Source of the DNA: Saprospiraceae bacterium
Lineage (GTDB): Bacteria > Bacteroidota > Bacteroidia > Chitinophagales > Saprospiraceae
DNA: 64,000 bases
Direction: 5' to 3'
Assembly (NCBI GenBank): GCA_020630435.1
Contig: JAHDBJ010000010.1
Coordinates: 40,295 to 104,294, forward strand
Shown here: positions 62,701 through 64,000 of the stretch, piece by piece
Position numbering within the stretch: the stretch's first letter is position 1
Layout: the number at the start of each line of letters is the position of its first letter
Position numbers and translations under genes: made by a program
The notes under the pieces: model-generated
Databases searched by the model: none
Told to the model about the DNA's origin: nothing
The model's input: only the letters and a program-made list of their open reading frames with translations

Positions 62701-63292
62701 GCGAAGTTCCCAATCCACTATAATCGTATTGAGCGCCATTCCTACTTTGATCAATTTTGGTAAGATGCCAGTCCAAACCAATCCCACCATAAAGTGCTAA
62801 ATCAATATTTTTTTCTCTCCTCAAATTTTCAAAATTAAGGACTCCTTCTAAAGCCAATTCTCCTATATGAGTTTGGTGATTGGAGAAAACACCCGAAGTA
62901 TTCGTATAGTTGAGATTTGTTTCGCCCACGAGGTTTCGATCTGTTCCATTAAGGGCTGTATTATTCAAGATACCTGTACTTATCTCATTATCCAAACCGT
63001 ACGTTTGAGTATAAAGTAATCTTCCTCTCAAATCAAAAGAGATAGGCGCAGTAGGATTATAGTATAAATTTTTTGCTAGGGTTAAACCTGCTCCCCATCC
63101 AATAAAGTTTGTTTTTACGTCTGATTGCTGGTAAGCAGTTCCTCCATTAAGTCCCAATATCCAATATCCTTGTTTCTTCGCATCATAATCTGCACTAGAA
63201 TAATTTTCTTGATTTTGAGCAAAGATATTTCCAATAAATAGGTGTAAAAAGAGTGTAGTGTAAAGAATTTTGTATGTAGTCTTCATAAGCAA
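59777..63292 (-). CDS. Outer-membrane-like protein with nine Ig-like repeats
   Basis: The 1171-residue protein has a signal peptide (1-25). Residues about 35-310 are alternating beta segments resembling a small outer-membrane barrel, with WILGLNGGTAYQQSDVKTNFIGWGAGLTLAKNLYY and GFELGYWLTPRFALGIGHKM. From about 315 to the end there are nine repeats of 80-100 residues with the consensus P-x-V-x-I-x-x-P...V...I.NV.xKxDIxFxVNGxxxxxFxY...G...A.V.LxxGxNxIxIxAxNxxGxxxDxxxIxY. This resembles glucodextranase domain-B-like Ig modules. It may form a surface or periplasmic stalk. The true start may be the Met at 63286. Confidence 0.75.
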   Translation of the reverse strand: MLMKTTYKILYTTLFLHLFIGNIFAQNQENYSSADYDAKKQGYWILGLNGGTAYQQSDVKTNFIGWGAGLTLAKNLYYNPTAPISFDLRGRLLYTQTYGLDNEISTGILNNTALNGTDRNLVGETNLNYTNTSGVFSNHQTHIGELALEGVLNFENLRREKNIDLALYGGIGLDWHLTKIDQSRNGAQYDYSGLGTSPSVDELETILDLDFETTADGNEDGGSIGFMPAVGFELGYWLTPRFALGIGHKMTWARTDVLDGQQWTNANELTGDNDIYHYTNLGLKWIINEGKRTRLEPPIIKVANPSYSPYTVNDPNFTLRATIENVQSTVDVNSQFNQSVHRSYNFNPAGEVFTSNLFLKEGENTFIINASNAAGSASETITIYYNVPKQPRIEITNPTRNNETVRSKSFELRASSQELIGRSQIQVFVNGNEERNFKFDKNSGEITANIDLKEGRNRVVVSGENKAGKVKDEVSIVYEKQAEPPVVEITAPTTNNYETNRNTYEVEGNVKNVDRKSDIELLVNGRKQSDFSYNGSRFAAIVNLYEGENTVQVRAENNDGTASDQVVIIYNYNSNNNNNQTGEPVVNIRSTSDPNRNNGRSTVYAEILNVSNKNDIEFYVNGRRNNNFSFSRNEFSSTISVGRGNNTIQIKANNRYGQDQDEATITYGDYGGNNIPPTTTPNYQNRPSVSITNPRNTNSETSISNITIEANIREVNNKSDVLLYVNRRRITNFSYSTYNGRLQARINLQSGNNAIEIRVRNNAGEARDNVNIRLVQKQNNPPQVRIISVSEPSVRNKGANSEVLAEVRNISSKRDITFTVNGTRIGDSAYSFNASTGRIRAGISVRTGNNTVIITARNADGRDEDTATVRYQPPSTSVPPTITIVSPNNNQTVDNASVSLRSIIRNVNSKNDISITVNGSRVSVFSFSKGTVNAKVQLKSGQNKIIVKASNQDGTAQESVAVVYRNSSPPPIPETKKPTIAFTKPNSNGQTTNSKSYNVKARITDVAKRSDILFTVNGVVLSNTVLDSKGNFSIANVPLRKGENRLAIDAKNKAGNTKKTIIINYKPLSTNPPSIPTLSKVKVEIISISKPVSTPTNPSQGRTTVIAKIENIRSKDQIEFLFNDEKITDFTYNSRTKQMTGNGIFKKGKNVIVIKAFNSHSKAEASEEVDF

Positions 63293-63667
63293 TCTTTTAA
63301 AAATAAAGAATGAAAAAATGAGCTTAGATTTATCGTTTAAATCATATCACAATATACAATAGAAAATAACAGAAAACAGGCTATTAAAACCATTTACACA
63401 TATAAACTTTAAGAAATATAAAAAACGTAACACCTTTTGAATCCTAATCAATATTTGATAGACACATAAGATAAGTAACTGTTTTAGAAGACCTTACTTG
63501 TTAATTATTGATAATGTTTTAGATTTAAGTTTTAATGGCATCTTCTATTGCTGCCGTTAATAAAAAGTATATTTATAGACATATTTAACGGAATTTTAAA
63601 TTCTTCATCAAGAAAAATTAACGAGTTTTTTTGTGGAAAGCAGGAAGAAAAGAACGCAATAGGAAGA
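63293..63667. other. Intergenic region with no recognised gene
   Basis: This 375-bp AT-rich stretch lies between gldC and the Ig-repeat gene, both on the minus strand, and should hold the latter's promoter. One minus-strand frame of 66 codons (63532-63732) overlaps gldC and has no support. No RNA gene, terminator stem or consensus promoter was found. Confidence 0.55.
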
Positions 63668-64000
63668 TTATTTTGGTAAGATTTCAGTTTTTTCTCCAAA
63701 ATATTGTACAAATTTTTGCATATCGGTCGCAAGCTCTTTATTGTTTGTAGCTCTAAAATACGTATCAGATAAAGCTCTTAGTGTTTGATAGAAAAATCGA
63801 TCCATTTCATTGACTTGCATATCATAAGTCCAAAGGTCAATTTTCAAAGTGTCTTTTGTTTCTTTATCAAATAAGGATAATAACATTGCTTTACATTTTT
63901 TCATATCGTTCCCCTCTGGATTATCCGTTGCCATCCAGTCTATCTGTGCTGGGACACCTTGTTCGTTTAATCCAATTTCAATTTTGATTGCTGATTTTTT
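63668..64000 (-). CDS. gldC: Gliding-motility protein GldC, 5' end outside the window
   Basis: The reading frame continues from the stop at 63668 to the window edge at 64000 without interruption, so the ATG at 63934 is internal. The visible 111 residues begin KKSAIKIEIGLNEQGVPAQIDW and continue MATDNPEG, KAMLLSLFDKETKDTLKIDLW, YDMQVNEMDRFFYQTLRALSDTYFRATNN and MQKFVQYFGEK. This pattern is that of GldC, a small cytoplasmic protein of the Bacteroidota gliding machinery. About one or two codons are probably missing. GldC points to gliding motility or a T9SS background. Confidence 0.88.
   Translation of the reverse strand, partial: KKSAIKIEIGLNEQGVPAQIDWMATDNPEGNDMKKCKAMLLSLFDKETKDTLKIDLWTYDMQVNEMDRFFYQTLRALSDTYFRATNNKELATDMQKFVQYFGEKTEILPK

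Noticed and set aside
63532..63732. 66-codon minus-strand open frame
   Set aside because: It overlaps gldC by 65 bases, has no recognisable leader or motif and a composition typical of non-coding AT-rich DNA.

Overview
The window looks like a chromosomal segment of a Bacteroidota bacterium, probably of the Saprospiria/Flavobacteriia type. The DNA is AT-rich. Many proteins carry lipoprotein signals or type IX secretion (T9SS) C-terminal domains. There is a SusC/SusD pair, a GldC gliding protein at the right edge, and several promoters with the Bacteroidota pattern TTTG-N19-21-TAnnTTTG. No insertion sequence, prophage, CRISPR array or rRNA was seen.

Left edge (1-363): a minus-strand tandem array of unusual tRNA genes with a 160-bp period. 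One copy is complete and one is cut by the window start. The complete copy has all the usual tertiary-contact bases and a leucine-like D arm. It also has a 47-nt variable region and a GUC anticodon, which is an aspartate anticodon on a class II body. Positions 364-5927 hold a GH113-like lipoprotein, two small membrane proteins and a pncB-nrtR-WG-repeat operon. A palindrome overlaps the pncB promoter and is a likely NrtR operator.

Positions 5935-15730 form a dense minus-strand run. Its core resembles the MoxR-vWA-beta-propeller ternary systems proposed as NTP-dependent conflict systems: a MoxR AAA+ ATPase, a vWA/propeller protein ending in a ribosomal L7/L12-like domain, a TPR-like partner and two small partners. 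It is followed upstream by a DUF1152 protein, a macro-domain protein, TruC and a Rossmann-fold protein.

Positions 15956-32778 are mostly housekeeping: purC, rmuC, an ABC exporter, clpX, lpxK, a BlaI/M56 sensor pair with three clear operators, a di-haem peroxidase, a glycosyltransferase, RNase H, mdh and a MoaD-like protein. Positions 32859-45289 hold a secreted PAP2/haloperoxidase-like protein, an iodotyrosine-deiodinase-like nitroreductase with a hotdog protein and a truncated haemoglobin, two lipoproteins, an M1 peptidase fused to a barrel-like region, and a large propeller histidine kinase.

Positions 45467-48253 hold a second BlaI/M56 pair, whose M56 protein carries three TonB-C-like modules; a 157-nt inverted repeat lies between the two genes. 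Positions 48288-59527 look like a peptide-utilisation locus: SusC/SusD, M14 carboxypeptidase, D-aminoacylase, a lipid-anchored glutamate-racemase-like protein, a diaminopentanoate-dehydrogenase-like enzyme and a divergent AraC regulator. The genes suggest import and breakdown of D-amino-acid-containing peptides. The right edge holds a large envelope protein with nine Ig-like repeats and a 5'-truncated gldC.

All calls come from reading sequence and motifs by eye; no searches or folding programs were run.
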